Assembly (NCBI GenBank): GCA_910578645.1
Contig: CAJTQI010000011.1
Span: 32,249 to 96,248 of the forward strand
Origin: an uncultured Lachnospiraceae bacterium
GTDB taxonomy: Bacteria; Bacillota; Clostridia; Lachnospirales; Lachnospiraceae
Direction of reading: 5' to 3'
Length of the DNA: 64,000 bases
Both the position numbers and the translations under genes were made by a program. Position 1 is the stretch's first letter. Every line of letters begins with the position of its first letter. Below the pieces are notes generated by a model, which was not told the origin of the DNA, made no database searches, and saw nothing but the letters and a program-made list of their open reading frames with translations. Shown here piece by piece: positions 35,803-44,660 of the stretch.

Positions 35803-36177
35803 TCATTTGTTTCGCTCATTATACTCCTGCAATGCTTTCTTGACTGCTTCTTGTGCAAGCACAGAACAATGCATTTTGTGGGCAGGTAAGCCGTCAAGCG
35901 CCTCCGCCACCGCCTTGTTTGTGAGAGTCAGCGCTTCCGATACCGGTTTCCCTTTAATAAGCTCCGTTGCCATTGAGCTTGATGCAATCGCAGAGCCGCA
36001 TCCAAAGGTCTCGAATTTGACATCCTCAATAATGTCGTCCTCTATTTTTAAATAAATTTTCATAATATCGCCGCACTTGGCATTGCCGGCTTCCCCGATT
36101 CCATCGGCATTTTCAATTACACCAACATTTCTCGGGTTGCGAAAATGCTCCATAACTTTTTCACTGTATAATGCCAT
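35803..36177 (-). CDS. nifU: Fe-S cluster scaffold NifU/IscU-like
   Basis: A 124-residue scaffold protein. The cluster ligands are Cys in GNAKCGDIMKIY, Cys in FETFGCGSAIASSS and Cys in HKMHCSVLA, with the conserved Asp nearby. It begins with the family start MALYSEKVMEHFRNPRNVG. It receives sulphur from the cysteine desulfurase encoded 15 bp upstream. The gene order nifS-nifU-Rrf2 is a compact Fe-S operon of Firmicutes. Confidence 0.93.
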   Translation of the reverse strand: MALYSEKVMEHFRNPRNVGVIENADGIGEAGNAKCGDIMKIYLKIEDDIIEDVKFETFGCGSAIASSSMATELIKGKPVSEALTLTNKAVAEALDGLPAHKMHCSVLAQEAVKKALQEYNERNK

Positions 36178-36192
36178 AAGATACCCTCTTCC

Positions 36193-37383
36193 CTACTTTA
36201 TGATAAATTCTTTTTCGCCGTTGACAAGGGCTCGCCAGACAGGGGACATGCCTCTCAGATAGCCCACGGCCTCCTTCACCGCTTGGACGGTGTATGCAAT
36301 CTGCTCCCCGGTATTTTCCTCCGAAAGCGTAAGCCGAAGGGAGCCATGGGCAATATCGTGTACTCTACCGATAGCAAGCAGTACATGGCTAGGCTCCAGC
36401 GAACCCGAAGTGCATGCCGAGCCGGAGGACGCGCAGATTCCTTTGTCATCCAGAAGCAGCAAAAGGGATTCTCCCTCGACTCCTTCAAAGCAGAAATTCA
36501 CATTGCCGGGCAAGCGCTTACAGGCATCCCCATTGAGTACGGAATGGGGAATTTCGGCAAGCCCTGCAATCAGTTTATCCCGCAAATCAGAAAGTTTCTT
36601 TGCATGCTCATCCATAGTGGCGCATGCCTCCTCAAGAGCCGCCGCCATTCCTATAATTGCCGGAATGTTCTCGGTGCCTGCCCGTTTTCCTCTTTCCTGT
36701 GCGCCACCCTCAACTAACGTCGTCAAGTCAATTCCTGTTTTCGCATAAAGAACACCTATCCCTTTCGGTCCATGAAATTTATGTGCGGAAAGCGAAAGCA
36801 TATCAATATTCTGCTCCTTCACATCAATATGCAAATGTCCTGCCGCCTGAACAGCATCCGTATGGAAAATCACGCCTTTAGCGCGGCATACCTGACCGAT
36901 TGCTTCTATCGGCTGAACCGTGCCGATTTCATTGTTGGCATACATCACGGTGACAAGACAGGTATCTTCACGGATAGCATCGCTTACCTGTCGCGGCAAA
37001 AGAACGCCGTTTTCATGAACATCCAGATAGGTAACTTCAAATCCTTCCCTCTTTAACTTATCCAGAGTATGTAGCACGGCATGGTGCTCAAAGGCTGTGG
37101 TGACTATATGTTTTTTCCCTATTTTCCCACCGGCGCAGGCTGCCGAGAGAATAGCCTGGTTGTCTGCCTCGCTGCCACCGGAGGTAAAAGTTATTTCTCT
37201 GTCCGAACAACCAAGACACTTTGCAATGCGCACTCTCGCATTACCTAACGCCTCGGCGGCCGCCTGCCCTACGGAATGAAGACTGGAAGGATTTCCGTAA
37301 ACGTTCTCCATACACGCAAGCATGGCGTCGGTCGCCGTCCTGCTCATTTTGGTTGTCGCTGCGTTGTCAAGATAGATTCTCAT
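36193..37383 (-). CDS. nifS: Cysteine desulfurase NifS/IscS-like
   Basis: A 396-residue PLP enzyme that mobilises sulphur from cysteine. It starts MRIYLDNAATTKMS. The PLP Lys is in SLSAHKFHGPKGIG near residue 200 and the active Cys lies in GSACTSGSLEPSHVL near 325. The frame continues upstream to 37473, but ATG 37383 has AAAGGG and lies downstream of the operon promoter, which settles the start. First gene of the Fe-S operon. Confidence 0.94.
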   Translation of the reverse strand: MRIYLDNAATTKMSRTATDAMLACMENVYGNPSSLHSVGQAAAEALGNARVRIAKCLGCSDREITFTSGGSEADNQAILSAACAGGKIGKKHIVTTAFEHHAVLHTLDKLKREGFEVTYLDVHENGVLLPRQVSDAIREDTCLVTVMYANNEIGTVQPIEAIGQVCRAKGVIFHTDAVQAAGHLHIDVKEQNIDMLSLSAHKFHGPKGIGVLYAKTGIDLTTLVEGGAQERGKRAGTENIPAIIGMAAALEEACATMDEHAKKLSDLRDKLIAGLAEIPHSVLNGDACKRLPGNVNFCFEGVEGESLLLLLDDKGICASSGSACTSGSLEPSHVLLAIGRVHDIAHGSLRLTLSEENTGEQIAYTVQAVKEAVGYLRGMSPVWRALVNGEKEFIIK

Positions 37384-37410
37384 GTAAGCATTTCCCTTTC
37401 TTTTTGTATT

Positions 37411-37461
37411 ACCTATCTTATCGGTAGGTTTTATTATAATCGCTAAAACCCACCTTGTCAA
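37411..37461 (-). promoter_or_regulatory. Consensus promoter and Rrf2-like operator of the Fe-S operon
   Basis: On the minus strand TTGACA (37461-37456), exactly 17 bases, then TATAAT (37438-37433). Just downstream at 37429-37411 lies ACCTA, nine bases, TAGGT, an inverted repeat over the expected transcription start, where an IscR-type repressor would block initiation. A second ACCTATTGACAAGG half-site overlaps the -35. Confidence 0.75.
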
Positions 37462-37479
37462 TAGGTAATTCATCTTCCC

Positions 37480-38835
37480 TTACCGCTTCTCTATCTTTAT
37501 GCTAAGCCGCCAGGCCGCGCGGTGCTCTGCCATGCATTCCGCAACGATTTTTTCATTCCGATAAATGCTCAGCAGCAGCCCGATAAGCACGGCATAAGTC
37601 ACCGACGCGCCCACGCCATAGGACACAAAAGGAAACTGCATGCTTGTCACAGGATAATATCCGGTATTCATTAAAACCCCTTCCGTACAGTTCACCAAAA
37701 ATACCATGAAACATGCAATGGATACCATGGAGCCAAGCTGATTCTTCTGCCGTCTCACAATATGAAACGCGTGGACAGTGACCGCCGCAAAAGCAAATAC
37801 CACCAGAACGCCCGCCAATATCCCGTAACGGCTCACAAGCTGTAATAGGATAAACGGCTCAGACCGGTAAATATAGAATCCCGACATGGAACCCGACTCC
37901 ATATAAGTACTCAAATCTGACGCCCCGATGAATTTCGCCGCTCCAAGAAGTTCTCTGATGTACTGGTAAACGTATCCCGCGCCCCCGGCATATTGTTCAG
38001 GATTCAGGTAAGCCCGCACCCGCATCACACGGAAAGAATCTTCATTCCATGAAAAGAAAAGTCCCGCTGCCGCTAACCCCAAAGGCAAAACAACAAGTAC
38101 CGCTACGGCCAGGGCTGACGCCACATTCTTGCGGACAACAAACCACCCTTTCCTAATCGCAAGAAGCAACAAAACCAGGCACATCCCGTACACGGCAAGA
38201 GCCGTATGTAACGTGGCAAGACCACATATCACTATCGCCATGGCTACCTCAACAGCCATAGCCACTGTCACCGCCCTGTAGCCTTTTCCCCGCAGACGGT
38301 ATAGTATCCCTGCAAAAATCGGAACATACAGATAGGCAAGTATCTGCGTCTCAGGAACCTTACCGATATGCCCTGTCATAGTGGGTATAGCCACGCCGAT
38401 TATAAAAAGCGCCATCGTCAGGACAGCGGCCACATAGGGATATCTTCCGATAATCGTATAATCCAGAAAATATATTCCCGCCATCACCCCGAAGGACAAA
38501 AGCAGGTAAATACACTGCCTGGAAAACTCAATGGGCGCCTCGGCCAATCCACCTGCCATATACAGGACAACCATCCCGCCAAGACTGAACAGAAAAGCCA
38601 TCCCAACCATCACATAATCCGTCTGAGGTCTGTGTATCCTGTCCAGTTCCATGCCCACTTCCACCGGGTCACCCATCTCCCGCAGAGCCTCTTTTATGGC
38701 TTCCTCACAGGAGACGCCTTTTTCTTCATAAGCCGCCGCCTGGTCCGTGATATGGTCCCTCAATTCCCTGGCCACATACTCCCTTGCCCGCACGCATCGC
38801 ATCTGTTCCGTAATCTGATTGATAAACTCTTCCAT
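37480..38835 (-). CDS. SEDS-family (FtsW/RodA/SpoVE) protein with permease-prefix domain
   Basis: A 451-residue membrane protein. The first 70 residues are a soluble helical domain (VARELRDHITDQAAAYEEKGVSCEEAIKEALREMGDP) of the type found before PadR-linked membrane proteins. About ten membrane segments follow, and the C-terminus NTGYYPVTSMQFPFVSYGVGAS has the SEDS signature. SEDS proteins polymerise peptidoglycan glycan strands with a class B PBP; none is adjacent here. The gene starts 69 bp after padR, so it is probably under PadR control, suggesting a condition-specific cell-wall synthase. Confidence 0.85.
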   Translation of the reverse strand: MEEFINQITEQMRCVRAREYVARELRDHITDQAAAYEEKGVSCEEAIKEALREMGDPVEVGMELDRIHRPQTDYVMVGMAFLFSLGGMVVLYMAGGLAEAPIEFSRQCIYLLLSFGVMAGIYFLDYTIIGRYPYVAAVLTMALFIIGVAIPTMTGHIGKVPETQILAYLYVPIFAGILYRLRGKGYRAVTVAMAVEVAMAIVICGLATLHTALAVYGMCLVLLLLAIRKGWFVVRKNVASALAVAVLVVLPLGLAAAGLFFSWNEDSFRVMRVRAYLNPEQYAGGAGYVYQYIRELLGAAKFIGASDLSTYMESGSMSGFYIYRSEPFILLQLVSRYGILAGVLVVFAFAAVTVHAFHIVRRQKNQLGSMVSIACFMVFLVNCTEGVLMNTGYYPVTSMQFPFVSYGVGASVTYAVLIGLLLSIYRNEKIVAECMAEHRAAWRLSIKIEKR

Positions 38836-38904
38836 GACAATCTCCCTTCTTCTTTCACCTTGTCTATGTGCCGATGAAATCGGCTTTATCGTATACTTTT
38901 CAAT

Positions 38905-39234
38905 CTATGCGCCCACCCACAGCACACTCAGCACCGCCGCCTGGTATTCCTGCCACTCTTCTTTCCTGGACTGCAAATATTTCCTTCCCTCTTTCGTGAT
39001 GCTGTAATATTTGCGCATCTTCCCGCCTGCCTCGCTCTCATAGGAAGTCAGGTAGTTCCTGTCCTCCAAAGAATGTAGCAATGGATAGAGCGTCCCGGCT
39101 TTGAGCGTGAATACATTGTTCGACTTCTTCTCCAACGTATCAATCATCTCGTAGCCGTACATGTCTTTCTCTTCCAACAGACGCAGCAGAAGCATGGAAG
39201 TGCTTCCCGAAATCAGTGATTTATCGATTGACAA
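38905..39234 (-). CDS. PadR-family regulator
   Basis: A 109-residue PadR regulator: SLISGSTSMLLLRLLEEKDMYGYEMI, the DNA-binding wing with LKAGTLYPLLHSLEDRNYL, and a C-terminal dimer helix. I start it at TTG 39234 because GGAGGAG lies six bases before it; an upstream in-frame ATG at 39276 has no ribosome site. It lies upstream of the SEDS gene on the same transcript and likely represses its own promoter, which carries two long palindromes. Confidence 0.9.
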   Translation of the reverse strand: MSIDKSLISGSTSMLLLRLLEEKDMYGYEMIDTLEKKSNNVFTLKAGTLYPLLHSLEDRNYLTSYESEAGGKMRKYYSITKEGRKYLQSRKEEWQEYQAAVLSVLWVGA

Positions 39235-39296
39235 CTTTTCTCCTCCTCTCTGTCTGACATCTGCATAGACAGACATTACCCGACAGGCTTAAAAAT

Positions 39297-39355
39297 ATAT
39301 ATAGATAATCTATATATCTAATTATGATTATATATAGATAGTCTATATATGTCAA
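39297..39355 (-). promoter_or_regulatory. padR promoter with two palindromic operators
   Basis: TTGACA (39355-39350), a 17-base spacer and TATAAT (39332-39327) on the minus strand. One perfect palindrome, TATATAGA-TAG-TCTATATA (39331-39349), fills the spacer. A second, ATATATAGA-TAA-TCTATATAT (39297-39317), lies just downstream of the -10. Both fit PadR-type dyads and are placed to repress. Confidence 0.8.
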
Positions 39356-39458
39356 CCTATTTACAGAGAAAATCCCATGCACAAAATATTGTTCACTCCG
39401 TTCCGGAATGCCAGGTATGCCGGGACAGGCAAACAGGCTTATTTATGTATAGCATAAT

Positions 39459-39485
39459 TAAGAAATTGATATAAACCGCCGATAA
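39459..39485 (+). promoter_or_regulatory. Sigma-28 (flagellar-type) promoter candidate
   Basis: TAAGAAAT, 11 bases, then GCCGATAA, against the sigma-28 consensus TAAAGTTT-N11-GCCGATAA: the -10 is exact and the spacing is right. It lies about 40 bp before the 325-residue protein gene. No sigma-A promoter is evident there. Confidence 0.6.
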
Positions 39486-39524
39486 AATATAAAATAGCGT
39501 TGAGGAACATAGGAGGGCAGGTTT

Positions 39525-40502
39525 ATGGCACTTACGGGAACAGTAAACCGAATTCATGATAATATGTACGAAGGAAACGGCGTACAGAATATAACAGAAC
39601 AAAAGTTTATGGATAGGGTTAACAAAGGTGAAAAAATAAATCTTCTGCAAGAAGCTCCAAACAGCGTGTCAATAGAAATTTCCGAAGAAGGGAAAAATTT
39701 AATCCAAAGGACGCTGTCTGTCAGACAGGAAGGAAACATCGTTGCGCCTGTAAGCTATGAAGAACGGGTAAAGCTCCTTCAAGAGTCATTAAAACCGGCA
39801 CAGAAACTGCACATCATTATTCCCAACATACAGACCAATGACAAATTAGTAAAAAGCTTGAAAGGGGCGGACGAGAATATAGCGGGCGCCGCATATTCCA
39901 TCATACAAAACGATTTGCTTCCCCACAATATTGGGAATCTTACAGAGGACGAACGAATAGAACTTATTTCTGTCGGGCTTGAAAAAGCCAGGTTTTTAGC
40001 AGACCGCCTTGAAGATGATAAAGCGGACAGCTTTATGGAGGCCATGAATACCATTGCAAAATATGGTATGAACGGAAAAACAAATCAACGTGGAAATGTT
40101 ACCTATGATATACGCTGGGGAGCAATGGTTGGAGCTCCTGACGATTATATCAGTACAGGGGAACTTATGCAGAAAATTGCCCCGGAACAATACAAAACTT
40201 ACTCGGCAATGCATAGTGAAGCAATTAAAAAAAATGATGAAAAACTTGCGTTTAAAGCCGTCAGATTTTTAATTAACTGGGAAATAAACGCTTACAAAAC
40301 GAATTCCCAAGCGATTGAAACAGTGAAGACAGAACAAGTAAACTGGAAGAAAAATATGGACGCCACTAAGATAAACAGCCATTATACCGGTACGGACAGG
40401 ACAGATGCAGATTCATTTATAAAAAGCATCTTAGCGCAGAATAAGACATTAAATGCAGATTTTTTATTTGATAATCTGCAAAGTTTTGTTGATTCCCTGT
40501 AA
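39525..40502 (+). CDS. Unknown 325-residue protein, possible sigma-28 regulon
   Basis: A soluble protein of no family I recognise, with an excellent GGAGGG site. The N-terminus (MALTGTVNRIHDNMYEGNG) is polar, with mostly helical sequence after residue 80 and no signal peptide, membrane segment or Cys motif. A sigma-28-like promoter upstream suggests expression with flagellar or chemotaxis genes, but none lies nearby. AraC follows 15 bp downstream on the same strand and may be co-transcribed. AT content is a little higher than in its neighbours. Confidence 0.75.
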   Translation: MALTGTVNRIHDNMYEGNGVQNITEQKFMDRVNKGEKINLLQEAPNSVSIEISEEGKNLIQRTLSVRQEGNIVAPVSYEERVKLLQESLKPAQKLHIIIPNIQTNDKLVKSLKGADENIAGAAYSIIQNDLLPHNIGNLTEDERIELISVGLEKARFLADRLEDDKADSFMEAMNTIAKYGMNGKTNQRGNVTYDIRWGAMVGAPDDYISTGELMQKIAPEQYKTYSAMHSEAIKKNDEKLAFKAVRFLINWEINAYKTNSQAIETVKTEQVNWKKNMDATKINSHYTGTDRTDADSFIKSILAQNKTLNADFLFDNLQSFVDSL

Positions 40503-40517
40503 GGAAAAAGGAAGGCC

Positions 40518-41384
40518 ATGGAAAACGCATTTGTCATTGAATTTCCCACCGTGGAAACAGGAGAGCTCATCGTAAATAACTTCGGCTACTCTCTCACGAA
40601 ACCCTGTCATAAGTACGGCCCTGCTGTCCGCAACTTCTATTTAATCCATTACATCATCGAAGGTGAAGGCCAGTTCTTCGTGGACCACCACTGCTACAAT
40701 CTGAAAAAGGGACAGGGCTTTTTGATTGAGCCCGACTACCAGACCGTATACATGTCGGACGCCGCAAACCCGTGGACCTATGTATGGGTCGGTTTCTCGG
40801 GCAGAAAAGCCAAAGATATCTTAAACTCCATCGGCATCCGCCAGGATTGCCCCGTCTTTACCTGCAAGGCAGACAGGCACCCCGAACAATATGTGTTTGA
40901 TATGCTCGGGCATAACAGCGCACATGCCGATGACCAGTATCGCCAGATGGCTATGCTCTATCTGTTTTTCTCCTGCCTTGCAAGCGCCCACATTAATCCG
41001 GCAGAAAAAGACACCGGCAATAATATCTATATAACCCACGCTATCCGCTATATCCAAAACCATTACAGCGAACCGATGCAAATTGACGAAATCGCCCGGT
41101 ATGTGGGCTTAAACCGCAGCTATCTAAGCACACTGTTCAAGAAACATACCGGGCTTTCCCCGCTGAAATATTTACAGACCTTCCGCCTGACCAAGGCGGC
41201 GCACCTATTGTCCATGACCACCCTCTCCGTGGCCAGCATCGCTTTCTCTTGCGGTTACCAGGAACCCGAATCCTTCCACAAGATATTCCGCAAAACAACC
41301 GGGCTTTCCCCCACCGAATACCGAAAAAGGGAACAGGCCAAAACCGACAGCAGCCGCCAGAAAATGTACCCGCCTACTCTATGA
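40518..41384 (+). CDS. AraC-family regulator, likely of the alpha-galactosidase
   Basis: A 288-residue AraC/XylS regulator with a cupin sensor (FYLIHYIIEGEGQFFVDHHCYNLKKGQGFLIEPDYQTVY) and two C-terminal helix-turn-helix motifs (MQIDEIARYVGLNRSYLSTLF and SVASIAFSCGYQEPESFHKIF). This layout is typical of MelR/RafR-like activators of alpha-galactoside genes in Firmicutes. It converges with the GH36 gene and the two overlap by 11 bp at their 3' ends. Ribosome site AAAAGGAAGG. Confidence 0.9.
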   Translation: MENAFVIEFPTVETGELIVNNFGYSLTKPCHKYGPAVRNFYLIHYIIEGEGQFFVDHHCYNLKKGQGFLIEPDYQTVYMSDAANPWTYVWVGFSGRKAKDILNSIGIRQDCPVFTCKADRHPEQYVFDMLGHNSAHADDQYRQMAMLYLFFSCLASAHINPAEKDTGNNIYITHAIRYIQNHYSEPMQIDEIARYVGLNRSYLSTLFKKHTGLSPLKYLQTFRLTKAAHLLSMTTLSVASIAFSCGYQEPESFHKIFRKTTGLSPTEYRKREQAKTDSSRQKMYPPTL

Positions 41385-43602
41385 CACTGACCTTGTACAT
41401 AAGAGACATAAAATCCCGGCATCCTGCGCTTGCGTCGGTGGGAGAACCGGAGGATTTGTCTTCCAGAATGAGTCCGTACTGCATCAGCTCATCCCCGTAG
41501 GCATCATAGGAAAGGTAGCGGCTCTCCACATGGTATTTCCGCTCTTCCGAAAGCCCGCAAAGAGGAAGCCTTCTGTATGGCCCATTGGTCTCGCTTAAAA
41601 TTCTTGTCACCGTCACAAACGCCTGTCTCCCGTCCTGGCGTACCACTTCCCAGGCCGCAAAATTTCCCTCAAAGGGACTTAACAGCCTGTAGAAATCCCC
41701 TTTGGCAATCAGACTACGGTACTCTTTATAGAATGCGACTTGTTCCTTTACTTCTTCAATCTCCTCGCCGCTCAGTTTATTCAAGTCCATCTCATATCCA
41801 AAGGCGCCTGTCAAAGCCACATTGCCTCTTGTCCCGATAGGAGTGGCCCTTCCCACCTGTTCATTGGGGCTTGCCGAGACATGGGCGCCCATGCAGCTTA
41901 AGGGATAGACATAGCTGGTGCCGTACTGAATCTTCAGACGTTCTATGGCGTCCGAGTCATCGGAAGTCCACCCCTGGGGCGCATAGTAAAGCATCCCGGC
42001 GTCAAAACGCCCGCCGCCGCTGGAACAGGATTCGATGAGCAGCTCAGGAAAATCATGAATCAACCGCTCATGTAAGTCATATACCCCCAGAATATAGCGA
42101 TGGAAGATTTCTCCCTGTCTGTCTGCCGGATAAGCCGCCGAATAACATTCGCTGATGGAACGGTTCATATCCCACTTGATATAACTGATTTTCGCCTTGG
42201 ACAATAGCTCGTGCATTTGTACATAAATAGCGTCCACCACTTCTTTTCTGGAGAAATCCAGGACATACTGGTTCCTGCCATGGGACATATTCCGCCCCGG
42301 CGTGGCAATCACATAGTCCGGATGGCTCCTGTAGAAATCGCTGTCCTTGTTCACCATCTCCGGCTCGAACCAAAGACCGAACTTCATTCCAAGCGCCTCA
42401 ATCTTCTCCGCAAGCCCTTCGATGCCGCCCGGAAGTTTATCCGTATTGGCTTTCCAATCTCCGAGTCCTCTCCTATCATCGTTGCGCTTACCAAACCATC
42501 CGTCATCCAACACAAACAGTTCGATGCCGCATTCCTTCGCCTTCTTGGCAAACTTCAGAATATCCTCTTCCACGAAATCAAACTGGGTCGCCTCCCAATT
42601 GTTAATCAGGACAGGCCGTTCCCTGTCACGCCAGTACCCTCTGGCCAGACGGTTGCGGTAAAGCCTGTGGAACTGCCCGCTCATACCGTTTAGCCCGTCA
42701 CCGGAATATACCATGACTGCCTCCGGCGTCACGAACGCCGCATCCGGCTCCAGTTTCCACTGAAAACCGAAGGGATTAATGCCAATCATCACCCGCAGCA
42801 CATTATAATTATCCACCTCCGCCTGGGCAAGAAAATTGCCGCTGTATATGAGGCTGAACCCGATTGCCTCGCCGCTTCGCTCCGTGGTGTTTTTTCTTTT
42901 CAGCGCTAAAAACGGATTATGTTGGTGGGAAGAGTTTCCCCGCATACTGGAAACTGCCGTTACACCCGGTGTAAGTTCCCTCGTCTTAACATAACGCTCT
43001 CTGGCCCATGCGCCTGATAACTGCACGCCATAATAGTCCGCATCCGGCATGTCAATGCTAAGGCTCATTGCCCTGTTGAGCCACAGCGCCTCTTTACCAT
43101 GGTTTACAAACCGAACGCTTCTGGCAACCCCATCCACATCCCTGAAAATGGTGTAAGAAAAAACCACCTCCAGGTTCCTCCATCCGTCCTTCATCCTTAT
43201 CTCCAAGGTGGCTGCCTCCGCCCCGTCTTCCGTGTAGGTAGCGGGAAGCCCGGGAAGCGCTTTCTTACCTTCCATAATCTCATATCCCTGATACTCTAAT
43301 TTGCAGATACGGCTGCCGTCACTGCCTTGTACTTCCATCGCCGGATAGCGGTAATCGGAAGTCCCATAACATGGATACTCCTGCCTAAGCTGCTCATAGG
43401 ATGTGGTCAAATCTCCTTCGTTGATATAAGTCGTCATGGGGCGGTATGCCTTTTCCACCATATGTAAATAACTGCCTGCAGAGTTTAACGCCTTGCCAAA
43501 ATACAGATGTCCAAGCTGCCCGCTCTCCATAACGTAGAGTAAATAACTAATCCGTCCGTTATGCAAATGAAATACCTTTTCCTTATCATTTACCGTAACC
43601 AT
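41374..43602 (-). CDS. Alpha-galactosidase, GH36
   Basis: A 742-residue GH36 enzyme without signal peptide, acting in the cytoplasm on melibiose, raffinose and related alpha-galactosides. The barrel shows FVLDDGWFGKRNDD, GLWFEPEMVN, the nucleophile Asp in YIKWDMNRSISE and the acid/base Asp in WTSDDSDAIERLKIQYG. SCSSGGGRFDAGML is the substrate loop. The N-terminal beta-supersandwich and C-terminal domain are complete. ATG 43602 is chosen for its GAGGAGGA site; the frame stays open upstream. No transporter is adjacent. Confidence 0.94.
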   Translation of the reverse strand: MVTVNDKEKVFHLHNGRISYLLYVMESGQLGHLYFGKALNSAGSYLHMVEKAYRPMTTYINEGDLTTSYEQLRQEYPCYGTSDYRYPAMEVQGSDGSRICKLEYQGYEIMEGKKALPGLPATYTEDGAEAATLEIRMKDGWRNLEVVFSYTIFRDVDGVARSVRFVNHGKEALWLNRAMSLSIDMPDADYYGVQLSGAWARERYVKTRELTPGVTAVSSMRGNSSHQHNPFLALKRKNTTERSGEAIGFSLIYSGNFLAQAEVDNYNVLRVMIGINPFGFQWKLEPDAAFVTPEAVMVYSGDGLNGMSGQFHRLYRNRLARGYWRDRERPVLINNWEATQFDFVEEDILKFAKKAKECGIELFVLDDGWFGKRNDDRRGLGDWKANTDKLPGGIEGLAEKIEALGMKFGLWFEPEMVNKDSDFYRSHPDYVIATPGRNMSHGRNQYVLDFSRKEVVDAIYVQMHELLSKAKISYIKWDMNRSISECYSAAYPADRQGEIFHRYILGVYDLHERLIHDFPELLIESCSSGGGRFDAGMLYYAPQGWTSDDSDAIERLKIQYGTSYVYPLSCMGAHVSASPNEQVGRATPIGTRGNVALTGAFGYEMDLNKLSGEEIEEVKEQVAFYKEYRSLIAKGDFYRLLSPFEGNFAAWEVVRQDGRQAFVTVTRILSETNGPYRRLPLCGLSEERKYHVESRYLSYDAYGDELMQYGLILEDKSSGSPTDASAGCRDFMSLMYKVSVIE

Positions 43603-43692
43603 AAACCTGTCCTCCTCGCCTTTTCTTCCGGTCAACAAAAACCGCACAAATGTAACTTTTAAATATACCCAACCCGAAACTAAAACAGAAAA

Positions 43693-43730
43693 TGCCCTTC
43701 CGTGATAATAAAGTCTATCACAGAAAGGCA
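43693..43730 (-). terminator. Terminator after the TfoX-like gene
   Basis: A 15-bp stem with two G-U type pairs (TGCCCTTCCGTGATA against TATCACAGAAAGGCA) is followed on the minus strand by TTTTCTGTTTT. Confidence 0.7.
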
Positions 43731-43810
43731 TCCGAACCTATGTGTATTTTTCTTCTGTATCTGTCCATTTGTTAGTTCTGCTACGGCAAAACCAACAGCT
43801 TCCCAGCGTG

Positions 43811-44143
43811 TTACTGCTCCTTTTTCTTTTTCTTCTTCGGCTTTGGCGCGGGCAGCTCCCCAAACATCTCATCCACCATCTTTTGCAGTGTCTCCCGGTC
43901 TTCCAGAATTGTAACCGGAAGCATCGGTTTTGCGCCCTCATAGGGAGCCTCCGGCTCGCTGTCAGGCATATACTTCCGGCTTGCCCGGGTAATTTTTACC
44001 ATAAAACCGCTGCCGTAAATCCCGCCGAAAATCTTTTCTTTGTAATAGAACACGTAACCGCCCATCATTGGGATATTGCGTACCTGTCCCAAACCCGACA
44101 ATTGTTCCATAATATATGCCGCCAGTCCCTTATTGTCTGCCAT
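43811..44143 (-). CDS. TfoX N-terminal domain protein
   Basis: A 110-residue protein with the TfoX/Sxy N domain: LSGLGQVRNIPMMGGYVFYYKEKIFGGIYG, then FMVKITRAS. It lacks the C-terminal TfoX domain and ends in a Lys-rich tail (KPKKKKKKEQ). Stand-alone TfoX-N proteins are common in Firmicutes and their role is unclear; competence control as in Haemophilus should not be assumed. It follows the DUF1801 gene on the same strand. Confidence 0.85.
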   Translation of the reverse strand: MADNKGLAAYIMEQLSGLGQVRNIPMMGGYVFYYKEKIFGGIYGSGFMVKITRASRKYMPDSEPEAPYEGAKPMLPVTILEDRETLQKMVDEMFGELPAPKPKKKKKKEQ

Positions 44144-44218
44144 AATCTCTTCTCCCCATATGAATCCAACATAGGATTCCCAACATATGCCTGCATATCC
44201 GCAATACGTGCAAGCCGC

Positions 44219-44629
44219 CTACGGATGGTTCCCCGTCCGCGCACACCAGGCACCAATCTCCGCAATCAGTTCCAGTGGAAGAGGCTTGTTGTACGGAAAC
44301 TGTATCGTCCCTTTACTCGTCTTATATTCTTTCAGCCGTTCGCCAAACTCCGTCACTGCCTCCGGTCCCGGGTACAGCCCGACATGGTTCTTGGAAGCCG
44401 CAAAGTGTATGATATTGTGTTTCTGCCAAAAAGTCGGCATACTCCACGATATCCTTTCTTCTGCCTCCGGCAGCGCCCCGCGCAAAGTATCCTTCATCTC
44501 TTTTAAATACTGCCTCGTATGTTCCGGTTGCGATACAATATATTCATCGATAGTTTCAGGCGCTTTACCACAGTAATGTCCCTGCTCCTGCTTCTTGAAT
44601 GTACGTCCACATTTCGGGCATATCCACAT
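44219..44629 (-). CDS. DUF1801-domain protein with N-terminal zinc ribbon
   Basis: A 136-residue protein. Residues 1-25 form a zinc-ribbon-like motif (CPKCGRTF, then HYC). The rest is a DUF1801/YdhG-type domain with ERISWSMPTFWQKHNIIHFAASKNHVGLYPG and IQFPYNKPLP. The biochemical role is unknown; relatives include frataxin-like iron proteins. The start at 44629 has GGAGG upstream. It lies about 30 bp after the DUF1667 gene and 75 bp before TfoX. Confidence 0.8.
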   Translation of the reverse strand: MWICPKCGRTFKKQEQGHYCGKAPETIDEYIVSQPEHTRQYLKEMKDTLRGALPEAEERISWSMPTFWQKHNIIHFAASKNHVGLYPGPEAVTEFGERLKEYKTSKGTIQFPYNKPLPLELIAEIGAWCARTGNHP

Positions 44630-44660
44630 TGCTCTGCGACCTCCTTCTACTGCCGCTTCT

